A stretch of 64,000 nucleotides of DNA. Origin: Linyphia triangularis (Eukaryota; Arthropoda; Arachnida; Araneae; Linyphiidae). The stretch is from assembly GCA_963978545.1 (NCBI GenBank), contig OZ021725.1, positions 5,440,593-5,504,592 on the forward strand, written 5' to 3'. This document shows positions 32,987 to 44,149 of the stretch, piece after piece (the first letter of the stretch is position 1; the number at the start of each line of letters is the position of its first letter). The notes under the pieces are model-generated. The model ran no database searches and had not been told where the DNA came from. It saw only the letters and a list, made by a program, of their open reading frames with translations. The translations under genes and the position numbers were made by a program.

Positions 32987-33200
32987 TCCCCCTAATGTGT
33001 AAAGTGTATAGTCATTAAGACCATGGTCACATGTGTATATAAAATTTTAAGTTTAATTGTTTATTTATTCAATAATGTTTCTGTCTTTATATTAGTAAGT
33101 TTAGTAAATTTTATAGTTTAGTAATGCCATTGAATTGAAAGTAAGCCTTCCTTTCCTGGAACTGTACTGCCCGAGACATGCAGTCCTTGGGAGGGGGCAA

Positions 33201-33919
33201 TGTTACGAATTTTTGTATATTTGTAAATATTTCGTAGTGCTAGTTTTGTACATAGGAAAGTTTATGTACATTTCGCTTAAGGCAGTGCAATAGTTCGTCG
33301 TTAGTTTGGTTTCCCTGCAATGAGCCTCTCATTGCTTGATAACGGGTTTTACAGAGGTAACTCTGGGAAGCGAGTTTTAAGGAGCAGGGCATTTAACATT
33401 ATAGTAATGGGAATCTCGTCAATTTGGCGAAATAGAGCCAAGTTGGCGACTAATTTTTGTCGCCAAATTTGGCGAGAAATTGCCAAATGACGCCAAACTT
33501 GGGGACCATTTGGCGACATTTTCGGTACATGTATCCCATGTACATGTATAGGACTTTTCGACTACGATCTAGAAAGTTCTCCAAATTTCTCTCTCTGGAA
33601 GTTTCGTGAAGATTCGCCACTCCTATTTAAGGACGGCCGTGAGTAGGGTTAGTCAGTTCTTGGATTTTGAGTCACTGAATTAGTTGACTGGAGATATTGA
33701 GCGAACTGTATTGCATTGTCTTTTGCGGCGATTTACCAGTTGTCAAGTTTTTAACTGCTGTTTTGTGCTCTATTGAGGTGAAAAGAGCTCATTTGTGTCT
33801 ACTAGAACGAGAAGTTCTGGAGCTGTAAGAGAACAGTGAAGAGTTAGTTATTTTGGAATAAATTTCTGCAAGTTTTGATTTGCTTTGGCTTCAAATCTTT
33901 CGAACCCGTCCACGCAACA
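33201..33919 (+). repeat. Gypsy-2 3' LTR
   Basis: 719 bp, starting TGTTACGAATTTTTG and ending CCACGCAACA, preceded by a polypurine tract. It contains a cluster of TTGGCG/CGCCAA repeats at 33421-33525, a TATA-like box and a poly-A signal. There is no partner LTR in the window. Confidence 0.85.
33624..33862 (+). promoter_or_regulatory. Gypsy-2 LTR promoter and poly-A signal
   Basis: TATTTAA at 33624-33630 lies about 29 bases before an initiator-like TCAGTT (33653-33658), the spacing of an arthropod TATA-Inr promoter. AATAAA at 33857-33862 would direct 3' processing. Seen as motifs only. Confidence 0.5.
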
Positions 33920-35460
33920 ATATATATTTCCTCCAAATGTAGGTTTGCTCTGAAAATATGAACCTTGAATTTAGTTGTGGTATTTCAGCTGTTATATTAT
34001 CTGTGTTTTGTTTATGGTATATATTTGTTATGTTTTATCAATTGTATATATCAATGTTTTGAATTGATATTTTTCTTGTTTCCTTTCACATTTCGAAATA
34101 CTTTAAAATTACTTTAAAAAAAAAAAAAAGTTTATAAACGAACAGAAATTATACTTGATCATACTTATACGGGAATGGACGAAGTTTAAAACCTCAAGTT
34201 GTACAAAATTAGGGTTTTAAAATGTAACGATAATCTTATTTTTTTACATTGTCAAAGAAATAAAATAATCCAATTACTTGAAATATCTTTAGAAAACATA
34301 AAATAAGGAAGATAAAATATTTCGTCACACAAAAATAGTGTCTTCCTTCACTAACTGAATAGAAAGGTGTATCCACCACAGGAGACGTCATCATATAGTT
34401 GGATGGCCTTCTTAATATCAGAGGTCACGCAGAGGGTCGCGGCTATAGATATTGAGCAAAACTGACGAAATTTTGTGGGTGTTCTAATTGATCCATTATT
34501 AAATTCAGGTCAATATTAAAAAAGCTCAATATTCATTAACATTTATTATTGTTATAAAAATGGAACAGATGTAGTATAGGAGATTTGGCGATATTTTTTA
34601 TTTGGTAACAGCGAAAAAGGTCAAAATCAAAATATTAATGGAATAAGGTTAAAATATTAATTATAATTAAATTAAAATACTAATAGTAATGAGGTTAAAA
34701 TATTAATAATAAAATTAAAATGCTAATAGCAATAACACTAAATTTAAGTTGAAATGTAAATAATATAAAGTATCAAATTAAAATAAAACTTAAAATCTGT
34801 TTCCACAAATCGCATTTATCTGAAAAAAACACCTACATAAAATCATGTCGAAGAAATGTCATATTCTACATCTGTGAGATAAAAATTATTATTAATATGT
34901 TTAAAAACATTACAATTTAATAGATATTTCCTTTGCAACAAAAAGTTGATTAAAGTTTTCTGGGATTTTCGAAATGTTTTTAAAAAACATTCTATTTACT
35001 TCTTTATTATGACAACAAGTAATTTTTAATAAAAGAAAAATGATTGATGTTTTTAGAATAGCATTCACATTTTAGAGTTATTGATAAACAGTAGTTTTTC
35101 TAATACGCTTTACACAGTTTTTACAGAAGCCTTTTTACCGTTACAAAAAATACCAAACGCGAGTTTTCATTGTTTCCGATATTCAATCAACCTACAGAAG
35201 TTTTCTTTATAAATGTAAAAAATTTGTACTTGGTCGTTCATTAGATTAAATTGGAATAAAATATTGATTACAAAATAAATTATCATTTATGAAAAGTTCA
35301 TAGTTGTAGGATCGCATTTCATTTTCCAATCGTGTTCAAAAAGAACAAAATAACTAATTTATAGGGCTTTAATCATAACTATCGACACTTTTTTTTACCG
35401 AAAAATCTGGATTATTAGTAGCATATTTAATTTGTTAGGGAATATTCATGTCGTACATAT
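33920..35460. other. AT-rich intergenic stretch between Gypsy-2 and Gypsy-3
   Basis: No ORF of note. The segment 34950-35330 has a diverged direct copy at about 39340-39650 on the other side of Gypsy-3 (shared TTATCATTTAT, AGCATTC and AACAAG phrases in the same order). Short AT-rich runs occur at 34620-34800. Confidence 0.4.
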
Positions 35461-35926
35461 TGTTACGATTTTTCCGCTGAGGCAATGATGGCACAGTTTT
35501 TACAGTATAAAAATATTTATTCTCTCTTCAGAAAACTCACAAAATTTATCCACAGGCAACAGTGTAATCGCTCACAAGCTTCAACACAAGCTTTAGCAAA
35601 AAAACAACTTCGAATACAGCGATTATACAAGCTCACTCCAATAGGTAAACAAAGCGATACGCTTTCATCGAAGTCCAAAGTCAATCTGAAAACTTTCCCG
35701 TTCTCCAGTCTTTTATATACAAGCGCGTGAGACATTCTCGAAAATTCCAGCCAATTCATAGAAAAGAAATATCTCGAAACTTCTCGATGGCTTTAGGTGT
35801 TGCCACCTTTTTCTAACTTGTATAATCGCTATTAATTAATAAATAAAATAAGATAAAAATAAATTACAATAGAATTTTGAAATAATACGTCACTATTTAC
35901 AATATATACAGACAATTTGTGCAACA
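35461..35926 (-). repeat. Gypsy-3 3' LTR
   Basis: Starts TGTTACGATTTTTCCGC and ends AATTTGTGCAACA on the plus strand. On the minus strand a polypurine tract AAGAAGGGGGGAAA lies directly upstream (35927-35940). Confidence 0.95.
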
Positions 35927-35986
35927 TTTCCCCCTTCTTAAAGACTGCACGTCCCGGGCAGTGAAGTCCTTAAGAGGAAAGGCAAT

Positions 35987-36440
35987 TCAATCACTTCTAC
36001 TATAATATGGGGATAGCCTATTGTGATGTACTACTCTAGGTTTACAGGAAGGTGTCCGTTGAATTTTCATCACGACGTCGTTGATCTTCTTAAGGACCCC
36101 ATACGGCCCTTCCCAGTTCGTCTGGAGCTTAGGGGAGAGTCCTTTCCAACGTTTAGGGTTCCCTAACCACACCTTCCTGGAATGAACGGTCCATGGCCTT
36201 GGCATAGTACCGGATCTTCATGCGCTCCGTCATGATGTTGTTTCTCTCTCTGGCGAACCGATGTATGGCTTCCAAACGTGGCTGCAGATCATCTAGATAC
36301 TGGACAGGCGAGGAAGGAGTGTCCGGTGGTTGTCCAAAGAGGAGGTTGCTGGGGGAGCCTAAGGTCTCTTCCAAACATCGTTAGAGATGGAGAAAATCCG
36401 GTGGTCTCGTGAGTTGCACTCCCGTATGCCAACAGAAGCG
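35987..36440 (-). pseudogene. Gypsy-3 integrase C-terminal remnant
   Basis: Three short frames carry successive parts: LLLAYGSATHETTGFSPS with MFGRDLRLP, then NLLFGQPPDTPSSPVQYLDD..ERMKIRYYAKA, then KVWLGNPKRWKGLSPKLQTN with GPYGVLKKINDVVMKI. They align in order with the integrase end of Gypsy-2, separated by frameshifts near 36370 and 36190. No catalytic residue remains. Confidence 0.85.
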
Positions 36441-38545
36441 GTGAAAGTTTCTGATCCCCATCTTGCTCGTTATATGATTTTGAGATTGCGTCCGAATCAT
36501 CCGCGGGTGCAGCTGATAGATCCCGGGACCTCCGTTCGATGCTTGTAACAGGAGCATGGATGTCGATTCCCTCTTCACTGACTTTGTCCATTTCCACATG
36601 AACCACTTCCTGGGAGGGTTTCATCAACGTCGCTTTCTTCGGTTCTCTTTCCGAGGCTGGAGAGGTACTTTTCATAGATGTGGACTCTTCAGCATTCTCT
36701 ATGACATTGTCTTCATGAGCTACAATCCGATATACGCACAGCTCTTTCGTGTCTAGATCGTGCAAAGGAACTTCGCCTCTCCATGTTTGCAGCTTGCTTT
36801 TCTCAAAATTCAGCGTAATTCCATTTTTCTTCAAAAAGTCTAGTCCGAGAATGCACGGATCTACAATTTCGGCAACATAAACGGTGTGCTTGTAGGTGTT
36901 AAATCCAAGGGCAATGTCCACTTGCAATTTCCCATGAACAGAGATATTACCACCAGACACAGTTTGTAGAGAAACAGAGGGCGCTGTGTAGAGGAGTCGG
37001 CTGTTCAGGCGACGAGCCACGTCTGTCCTTACGATCGTTACGTTCGCTCCCGAATCGACGATTAGACGATATGGAGTTCCTTTGATCTCCCCCTTCACGA
37101 ATAAACCCTGGTTTCCTCCTTGTCGGGATGAAACGTGGAAACGACTGGTCGGGGCTTCACCTGTTCTACATTGCAGCTTCTGCCCTGCGAGATGACATCT
37201 TCTTAGATTCAGTTGTGGAGAATCCGTGGTAGTGTTATCCCTTCTCTTTTTCAAATCAAGGCAGTTTCGTCGTAGATGCCCTTCCCCTTTGCAGTGCCAG
37301 CAAACGACTCTGGTCCTTCGATCCCTGGCTCCGGGAAAGCTTCTCATCATTCTATCAATTTTGCTTTCCAGTTCTCGAAGCTTACTGGTGACAAAGTCAG
37401 ACGAACCCTCGGCTAATGCACCACACACATATCGTCGGTCTTTTCCAGAAGCTAGCTGCGCGGCTTCCACTCTCATGGCGTACACGAGGGCCGACTTCAG
37501 GTTTTTGTTTTGGGATAACCTTACCGCCTGCTGCACATCGGGATCTTGAATAGCGTCGATGAAATACTGCAGAGAAAGATCGTCTCGTACATCCGGGGGA
37601 CAGTCAGGGAAAGCGAGGAGCGACAGTCTTTCTATATCCGATGCCAATTCTTGAAGAGTTTCATTGGTCTTCTGCTGTCTCACTTTCAATTGCAGTCTGT
37701 TGTAATCCTTTAGATGCTGCTCCCCAAATCTTAATTCCAACGCACTTGCCAGCGCCACGAATTCTCCCCGCTTCTCTTCAGGTAGTGTCTGTAAAATGTC
37801 AGCAGCTTCACCTCGAAGAGATGCTGCGAGATGGAATGCCTTCGAAGTATCGTCCCAACCATTCGCAGAAGCAATAATTTCAAACTGCGTTTGATAAACG
37901 CGCCAGGAAGACTTTCCATCAAAAGTGGCCACTTTGATGTTGGAACGTGGTGCTAAAACTGCAGTGGAAACCTCCTTCCAGTTCGGTGATGCAGCTGCCA
38001 CAGTACCGCGAATTTCCAGTTTTCGAAGTTTCTCTTCCATAGCGTCAATAAACCTTCCCTGCTCTTTTTTCAGGGTGGAAACTTCTTCTTTCATTTCATT
38101 TCTAGCAGTCGTGATTTCTCTTTCTATGGTAGATACCTTTTCTTCCATTTCATCCCTTACAGCAATGAGAACGTCTTCTTTCACGGAATGCAGGACCGAT
38201 GATGTTGTCTCCATAATTGTAGATTCTACCATTGAGGCTAGCTCTATCTTCATTTCTTCTTTGATTTCATTCACTGCTGCAGATGTTGTTTCACACTTGG
38301 CGGCTAAAGCTTTAATATCCGATGATGTTGCTTCTTGGCTGGCGGCGATTGCGGCGGCAAGTTCGGCGTTAGTCGTTTCTTGGCGGGCTTGACCAGCGGC
38401 GATTGATTCTTGTCCGGCTTTTATTTCAGCAGCGGTAGCTTGCTTTCATTTCGGCGGCGGTGGTTTCCTGTTGGGCCTTCATTCCAACAATCATTTCCAT
38501 CAACTGCTTCATTTGGTCTTCCATCATTCCTCTAGTTGTCGGCAT
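36441..38545 (-). pseudogene. Gypsy-3 Gag and protease
   Basis: The likely gag start is ATG at 38543-38545, just after the primer site (MPTTRGMMEDQMKQLMEMIV). A frameshift near 38450 follows, after which one long frame runs from about 38440 through 36289. It contains an Ala/Glu/Gln-rich coiled coil, the capsid-like region (NIKVATFDGKSSWRVYQTQF, AADILQTLPEEKRGEF, ALELRFGEQ), zinc knuckle CWHCKGEGHLRRNC and retropepsin site RLIVDSGANVTIVRTD, then LGLDFLKKNG. About 110 charged residues without a domain I know follow before the deletion junction. Gag and protease themselves look nearly intact. Confidence 0.88.
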
Positions 38546-38558
38546 TCAAAATTACGAG

Positions 38559-38576
38559 ATCCCACTTCTGACACCA
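38559..38576 (-). promoter_or_regulatory. Gypsy-3 primer binding site (tRNA-Leu type)
   Basis: One base after the 5' LTR the minus strand reads TGGTGTCAGAAGTGGGAT, which complements the 3' end of an arthropod leucine tRNA (...CCCACTTCTGACACCA) as I recall it. Confidence 0.7.
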
Positions 38577-38577
38577 C

Positions 38578-39043
38578 TGTTACGATTTTTCCGCTGAGGC
38601 AATGATGGCACAGTTTTTACAGTATAAAAATATTTATTCTCTCTTCAGAAAACTCACAAAATTTATCCACAGGCAACAGTGTAATCGCTCACAAGCTTCA
38701 ACACAAGCTTTAGCAAAAAAACAACTTCGAATACAGCGATTATACAAGCTCACTCCAATAGGTAAACAAAGCGATACGCTTTCATCGAAGTCCAAAGTCA
38801 ATCTGAAAACTTTCCCGTTCTCCAGTCTTTTATATACAAGCGCGTGAGACATTCTCGAAAATTCCAGCCAATTCATAGAAAAGAAATATCTCGAAACTTC
38901 TCGATGGCTTTAGGTGTTGCCACCTTTTTCTAACTTGTATAATCGCTATTAATTAATAAATAAAATAAGATAAAAATAAATTACAATAGAATTTTGAAAT
39001 AATACGTCACTATTTACAATATATACAGACAATTTGTGCAACA
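38578..39043 (-). repeat. Gypsy-3 5' LTR
   Basis: Identical by eye to 35461-35926. The promoter-like TATATAAAAG is at 38827-38836 on the minus strand, and AATAAA on the same strand is near 38633. Confidence 0.95.
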
Positions 39044-40191
39044 ATATATATAAAATTAATAGGCGTTTTTTCTTTGCTATAAACACGTTATTATTTTTGA
39101 GATTTTCAGAATTTTAAAAGTGAACATGTTGAATCTTGCCTAAACTATTTCATTTTTACACTGACAACCTAAATATGACTAAATATATCATTTAAAAAAT
39201 ATACTATGAAAATATCATGATTATGCAGAAATCAGGTTAATTAATATATATTTAGAAATAAGTTTGAAAAATTACTTTAGATCTGTAAAACAAAAAGGCT
39301 CTAAAAATTTATGCGTCGCATTGATGCAGTTATTTATTCAGAAATAATTCAGTTTCTTCCTTATAATAGCAACAAACAAAAGACTATTAATAAAATAATA
39401 AGAATTAATAATTTCATAAATAGCATTCGAGTTTCTGAGTCACCTAAATTTTTCTTTTACTTCTAAATGTTTACAAAAAAAAATAAAAAAATACTTGGTT
39501 TCAAAAATATATTTCAGCTACATAATTTCCCTGATAAATATCCAAACTGTATACTTTGTTGTTAAAAGCAGTTAATTAGATACAATTGGAGTAAAACATT
39601 AATCAGGAATAAAATTATCATTTATAAAACATTCATAATTTTAAAATCAGTTCCTAAACTCAAGATTTAAAACATGTGTTTAATTCTCTGTGTCAACACA
39701 GTAAACATTGTCAGTTGTTTAGTGGCTTCCACGACAGCAACAGATCAGCCAATGGCGCATTCTCATTGATCCTGAGGTGTTGGAAATGCAACATTGGTAA
39801 TTACGCTCAAGGTCAAGTGGTGGACCTGATTGTATATAAAAATAATTAGGACCATGATAAATATTTATTATTATTTTAACATAGTATAAAAGAAAGGTTT
39901 TGTGTTATATATCAGCACAGAAATTTTTTTCTGATAAAAAAAAACCGTAAAAGGTCTAACATTCTTTCAAACGACTTCATTTAAGACTTCTCATGCTGGA
40001 AAATGTCCTGCTGCAAAAATATACAACTCTGTTTTTAAAACAAGACACGTTTTGTGAGAATGTTCTTTAGAGAAAATGCCCTAATGAAATAAATCACCAA
40101 ACACATGTAGTTATTGTTCAGTGAGAATCAGCTAGATGCAATGGGCCAGTTTTTATGAGCTTGTTAGTTTAGATGTTTTCTGCGGCACAAA
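39044..40191. other. AT-rich stretch between Gypsy-3 and ZNF2
   Basis: No gene is seen. 39340-39650 is a diverged copy of 34950-35330. The last few hundred bases would be the 3' UTR of ZNF2. Confidence 0.4.
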
Positions 40192-41826
40192 TCAAATGTG
40201 GATTTCTTCTATGTGAATGAGGCGATGTTTTACAAGACTGTCCTTTCGGGAAAATGCTCTGCTGCAAACATTACACACATGGGGCTTTTCTCCAGTGTGA
40301 GTGCGGAGATGTCTTCCAAGGTGATTCTTTTCAGAAAATGCTCTGCTGCAAACATCGCACACGTGTGGCTTTTCTCTAGTGTGAATGCGGAGATGAGTTG
40401 CAAGACTGCTCTTTTGGGTAAATTGTCTGCGACAAATATCACAGACATGGGGCTTTTCTCCAGTGTGAGTGAGGAGATGTCTTCCAAGACTCTGCTTTTC
40501 AGAAAATGCTCTGCGACAAATATCACAAACATGGGGCTTTTCTCCAGTGTGACTGCGGCGATGTTTTGTAAGATTGCTCTTTAGGGCAAATTGTCTGCGA
40601 CAAATATCACACACATGGGGCTTTTCTCCAGTGTGAATGCGGAGATGAGTAGCAAGACTGCTCTTTTGGGCAAATTGTCTGCGACAAATATCACAGACAT
40701 GGGGCATTTCTCCAGTGTGAGTGAGGAGATGTGTTGCAAGACTGCTCTTTTGGGCAAATTGTCTGCGACAAATATCACAGACGTGGGGCTTTTCTCCAGT
40801 GTGAATGCGGAGATGTGTTGCAAGATTGCTCTTTTGGGCAAATTGTCTGCGACAAATATCACAGACATGGGGCTTTTCTTTAGTGTGAGTGAGAAGATGA
40901 CTTGCCAGACTACTCTTTAAGGAAAATGTTCTGAGACAAATATCACAGACGTGGGGCTTTTCTCCAGTGTGAGTGAGGAGATGTCTTTCAAGACTCTTCT
41001 TTTCAGAAAATGCTCTACTGCAGACATCACACAAGTGGGGCTTTTCTCCAGTGTGAGTGCGAAGATGTCTCGCAAGACTGTTCTTATGGAAAAATTGTCG
41101 GCAACAAATATCACAGGAATAGGGCTTTTCTCTAGTGTGAGTGAGAAGATGACTTGCCAGACTCTTCTTTAGGGAAAATGTTTTGCGACAAGTATCACAG
41201 ACATGGGGCTTTTCTCCAGTGTGAGTGAGAAGATGTGTCGCAAGACTGCTCTTGTGGGAAAATTGTCTGCAACAAATATCACAGGCATGGGGCTTTTCTT
41301 TAGTGTGAGTGAAAAGATGACTCGCAAGATTATTCCTTAGGGAAAATGTTTTGTGACAAATATCACAGACATGGGGCTTTTCTCCAGTGTGAGTTAGGAG
41401 ATGTCTTTCAAGACTCTGCTTTTCAGAAAATGCTCTGCGACAAATATCACAAACATGGGGCTTTTCTCCAGTGTGAATGCGGCGATGTTTTGTAAGATTG
41501 CTCTTTTGGGAAAATTGTCTGAGACAAATATCACAGACATGGGGCTTTTCTTTAGTGTGAGTGAGAAGATGCAATGCCAGATTATTCTTTAGGGAAAATG
41601 TTTTGTGACAAATATCACAGATATGGGGCTTTTCTTTAGTGTGAATGCGGAGATGTGTTGCAAGACTGCTCTTTTGGGAAAATGCTCTGAGACAAATATC
41701 ACAAACATGGGGCTTTTCTCCAGTGTGAGTGAGAAGATGCGTTTTCAGATGGCTCCTTAAGGAAAATGTTCTACTGCACACATCACACTTGTGTAGCTTT
41801 TCTTGAGTGTGAGTGATGGGCGGCAT
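40192..41826 (-). CDS. ZNF2: intact 19-finger C2H2 zinc-finger protein
   Basis: 544 codons without interruption: a 12-residue start (MPPITHTQEKLH) and 19 consecutive 28-residue C2H2 fingers, ending VKHRLIHIEEIHI. Typical fingers are VCDICRRQFAQKSSLATHLRIH and VCDICRRAFSEKQSLERHLLTH. Linkers are TGEKPH or TKEKPH (TGEMPH once). All Cys and His ligands appear to be present. There is no KRAB, ZAD, BTB or other effector domain on this exon, so an upstream exon may supply one, or the array may be the whole protein. The finger consensus (VCDIC) differs from the SCEMC type of ZNF1 and ZNF3, so it is a separate subfamily despite lying between them. Expected role is sequence-specific DNA binding in the nucleus; the target is unknown. 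Confidence 0.88.
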   Translation of the reverse strand: MPPITHTQEKLHKCDVCSRTFSLRSHLKTHLLTHTGEKPHVCDICLRAFSQKSSLATHLRIHTKEKPHICDICHKTFSLKNNLALHLLTHTKEKPHVCDICLRQFSQKSNLTKHRRIHTGEKPHVCDICRRAFSEKQSLERHLLTHTGEKPHVCDICHKTFSLRNNLASHLFTHTKEKPHACDICCRQFSHKSSLATHLLTHTGEKPHVCDTCRKTFSLKKSLASHLLTHTREKPYSCDICCRQFFHKNSLARHLRTHTGEKPHLCDVCSRAFSEKKSLERHLLTHTGEKPHVCDICLRTFSLKSSLASHLLTHTKEKPHVCDICRRQFAQKSNLATHLRIHTGEKPHVCDICRRQFAQKSSLATHLLTHTGEMPHVCDICRRQFAQKSSLATHLRIHTGEKPHVCDICRRQFALKSNLTKHRRSHTGEKPHVCDICRRAFSEKQSLGRHLLTHTGEKPHVCDICRRQFTQKSSLATHLRIHTREKPHVCDVCSRAFSEKNHLGRHLRTHTGEKPHVCNVCSRAFSRKDSLVKHRLIHIEEIHI

Positions 41827-43175
41827 GGCATGTATGCTGTTGCACAGGAAAAGATAGAATATTAAAAGAAATATGCATTAAGTTCAAATGGAAACGTTTC
41901 TTTGATCATGATGCACTAATAAAGTTTAGTTGCTAAGTAAATCTTCTAGCCGTGAGAGCAAAACAATAATTCATTCAATAGGCATTTGAATGAAACTCGT
42001 GACAATCTACTATTGAAAACCTTATAGAATAATAAATCCTCTAGTAATTCTTGCTTTATAGGACCACTTCCAAGCGGCAAAGTTCTAAAAAAAAATAAAA
42101 AAATAAAAATTAATAACTTATCTTCTTAAAAGCAGATAAAATGGCAATAGTAAGAAAAACTTGGGGTGTGGAGCATCGCACAACTTTCAATCACACTATA
42201 ACACTGATGTCAATTTGTGTCATTTACCGTTGTTTTTATATTTTCATCATTCATTTAGTAAAAATGGCTAGTTGTGGTCATATTTTTTACCATAATTCTT
42301 GTATGGGTCTTTAAAAAACTTTCCAAATAGATAATTTAGGTGATGTACTTTTCAATAATTCTTATATTATCCTTTTTTATAAGTGAAACAGAGGAGAGGA
42401 GAAAAAAAATCACTGGTGAGGTATGCTCAATTAAGTAGAACTATGTGTTAAAGGCATTTGTTTTTCAACTTTCAGGGCTTGCAACAGATTTTAAACATGT
42501 CCCTAGGGGAAAAGGGACAATTCTTTTAAAAAAGGGACTTTTAGGGACCTAAATTTTTAAGGCTACAACTATTTTTCAATGAAACCAAGCTATTGCAAAA
42601 CGTTCATTTACCATTAACTTAAAAATTATGTATTGCACCAAGCACTTCTATCACAGGAAAATAAATTAATGAACTACATCTTAAAACAGAAGATATGGTA
42701 TAGCTCACAAACAAGCAAAGTTCAGCTAAATGCAAAAGCAATGAAAAACCTTTTAAAAAAAAACTTCCAATTTTCCAAAAATTGTACTAAGTCAAACAAC
42801 TTCAACCAAATATACTATATTGGTAAAGAGGTGAATCTATTTAAACCCAGTTTTCTAATTACTCTTTTCATCCTAACTATAGTTCATTCACAATTTCTAA
42901 TTGCAGTTCAAATTACAATTTAAGAAATTTAGGGTAAATTTTTTAGTACAAAATTAAATTAAAATTTTAGTCATGTTGGAATAAAACCGATTTCCATTTA
43001 AGGCACTAATCACGGACATAGCGGATATCACATCAGGGAAAGCATAAGCGAATGCCACCAAAATGTCGTCGCAAAACTCGGTAATAGCTGCTATTACATC
43101 AGCCTAAACATAAGCGAAATCAACCAGCACTATAACGTAAATATCGGCAATAGAGCCTTTAGCGATGTCTGCTAA
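41827..43175. other. Intergenic stretch with hAT-like relics
   Basis: At 42471-42570, AGGGACTTTTAGGGACC phrases resemble the ends of the hAT-like element at 43680. From about 42985 a block of loosely repeated ATCGGC/AAGCG phrases begins. The plus-strand ORF 42633-42923 is AT-rich and without motif. Confidence 0.4.
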
Positions 43176-43350
43176 TGGGGAGTCGAACCAGGGACTCCCA
43201 GATCCGTAGACGGATACGCTACTGCTATGCAAAAGAGTGCCCAAATGCACAGAACCTTTATCTGTTATTTAAACACGAGACCGCCACAAGCCTACCGTAT
43301 CGGCAAATCTCGGAAATATCGGCATTTTTTGGTAATATCGGCGTAAATCT
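42985..43350. repeat. Imperfect repeat rich in TATCGGC(A/G)-TAA phrases, copy 1
   Basis: Phrases such as AAATATCGGCAATAG, GTCGTCGC, AATAGCTGCTATTA and ATATCGGCGTAAATCTC recur at irregular spacing. The same vocabulary appears at 48330-48640. Probably a dispersed repeat with a degenerate internal unit. Confidence 0.45.
43176..43225 (-). repeat. tRNA-derived SINE-like piece (A and B boxes)
   Basis: On the minus strand a Pol III A box, TAGCGTATCCG (43211-43221), and a perfect B box, GGTTCGACTCC (43179-43189), lie about 21 bp apart. No full cloverleaf can be drawn, and the arms do not pair like a tRNA. Best read as a SINE head or a tRNA relic. Confidence 0.45.
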
Positions 43351-44149
43351 CAGATGTTACAGGGTTCACACTCTTATTGAAGACATGGTTCCTACACTTG
43401 AAGGAGAAAAAAAACAAGGACTTTTCAAGGATTTCTTTAATGTATCAACACAAATACATTAAAGAAATTCTATTTTTTTTTTATTGGCAAACGGTGCATG
43501 TTCAAATCGAGTAAATAAAAAAAAGTGTCTTTCTTGTTTCATCATATTGAGACTTTCGTTGAATAATAATACAAAAGTCTTATTGATTAAACTGCCTTTC
43601 AATCTACTTTGAAGGCTTGATTACAAATACTGTATAATATGCAGTTTTTTTCTTCACATGAAAATTTAGATGCAATCACAGGGTGTTTAGCAGCATGGAA
43701 CTTCAAAAGAAGGGACTAAGGGACCAAAAATTAAAAAAAAGGGACTTGTAAACAAAATTTGTTTTTATAGCATAGAAAAAAAATGCCTAGTATTCAGTAT
43801 TTACAATTTAAAGGGTTGAATTAAAAATTATTTGTCCAAGTGCAAACTTTGCACTCCAAACATTCATCTGGAGTGCACATTAAAAAGAAAATAATTAATT
43901 ATTGACTGTATATTACTAAAAAAACACTGAGAATTATGATTACCACATTTTTAAAACAATAAACAGACAGAACGCAAATAACAATTTTGGAGAGCAAATT
44001 TCACCTTTGCATCGAATTATTTCAACACATGATTGTACACTAGAATTCTTAGGATCTGCAGAAAATGTATATTTAACACCAAAAATCCCCGTTAATACAA
44101 TAATACAACATGCCTTTAATATTATTATAACACGTGTTTGTGGAAAGCA

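Larger units (their letters stand above)
28207..33919 (+). mobile_element. Gypsy-2: 5'-truncated LTR retrotransposon
   Basis: Gag, protease, RT, RNase H and integrase follow in order on the plus strand, then a polypurine tract (GGGAGGGGGCAA ending at 33200) and one LTR (33201-33919). No 5' LTR or primer site is found upstream: the recognisable sequence starts inside the gag N-terminus at about 28207. Multiple nonsense codons and frameshifts show an old copy. Its Gag and integrase tail are close relatives of Gypsy-3. Confidence 0.9.
35461..39043 (-). mobile_element. Gypsy-3: internally deleted LTR retrotransposon with identical LTRs
   Basis: Two 466-bp LTRs (35461-35926 and 38578-39043) read identically by eye. 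ATAT flanks both sides. In between on the minus strand are a primer site, gag, protease and the last third of integrase. RT, RNase H and the integrase catalytic core are absent: protease is joined to the integrase tail near 36440. Size is 3.6 kb against about 5.5-6 kb for a full relative. The identical LTRs imply a very recent insertion that must have used another element's enzymes. Confidence 0.93.

Noticed and set aside
35485..35759. 80-81 codon ORFs in the Gypsy-3 LTR
   Set aside because: Present identically in both LTRs and on both strands; LTR sequence with promoter and poly-A signals, not a gene.
40198..41592. ORFs antisense or shifted to ZNF2
   Set aside because: Shadows of the same 84-bp repeat.
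43176..43225. True tRNA gene
   Set aside because: A and B boxes are present, but no acceptor stem or proper anticodon arm can be drawn by eye.
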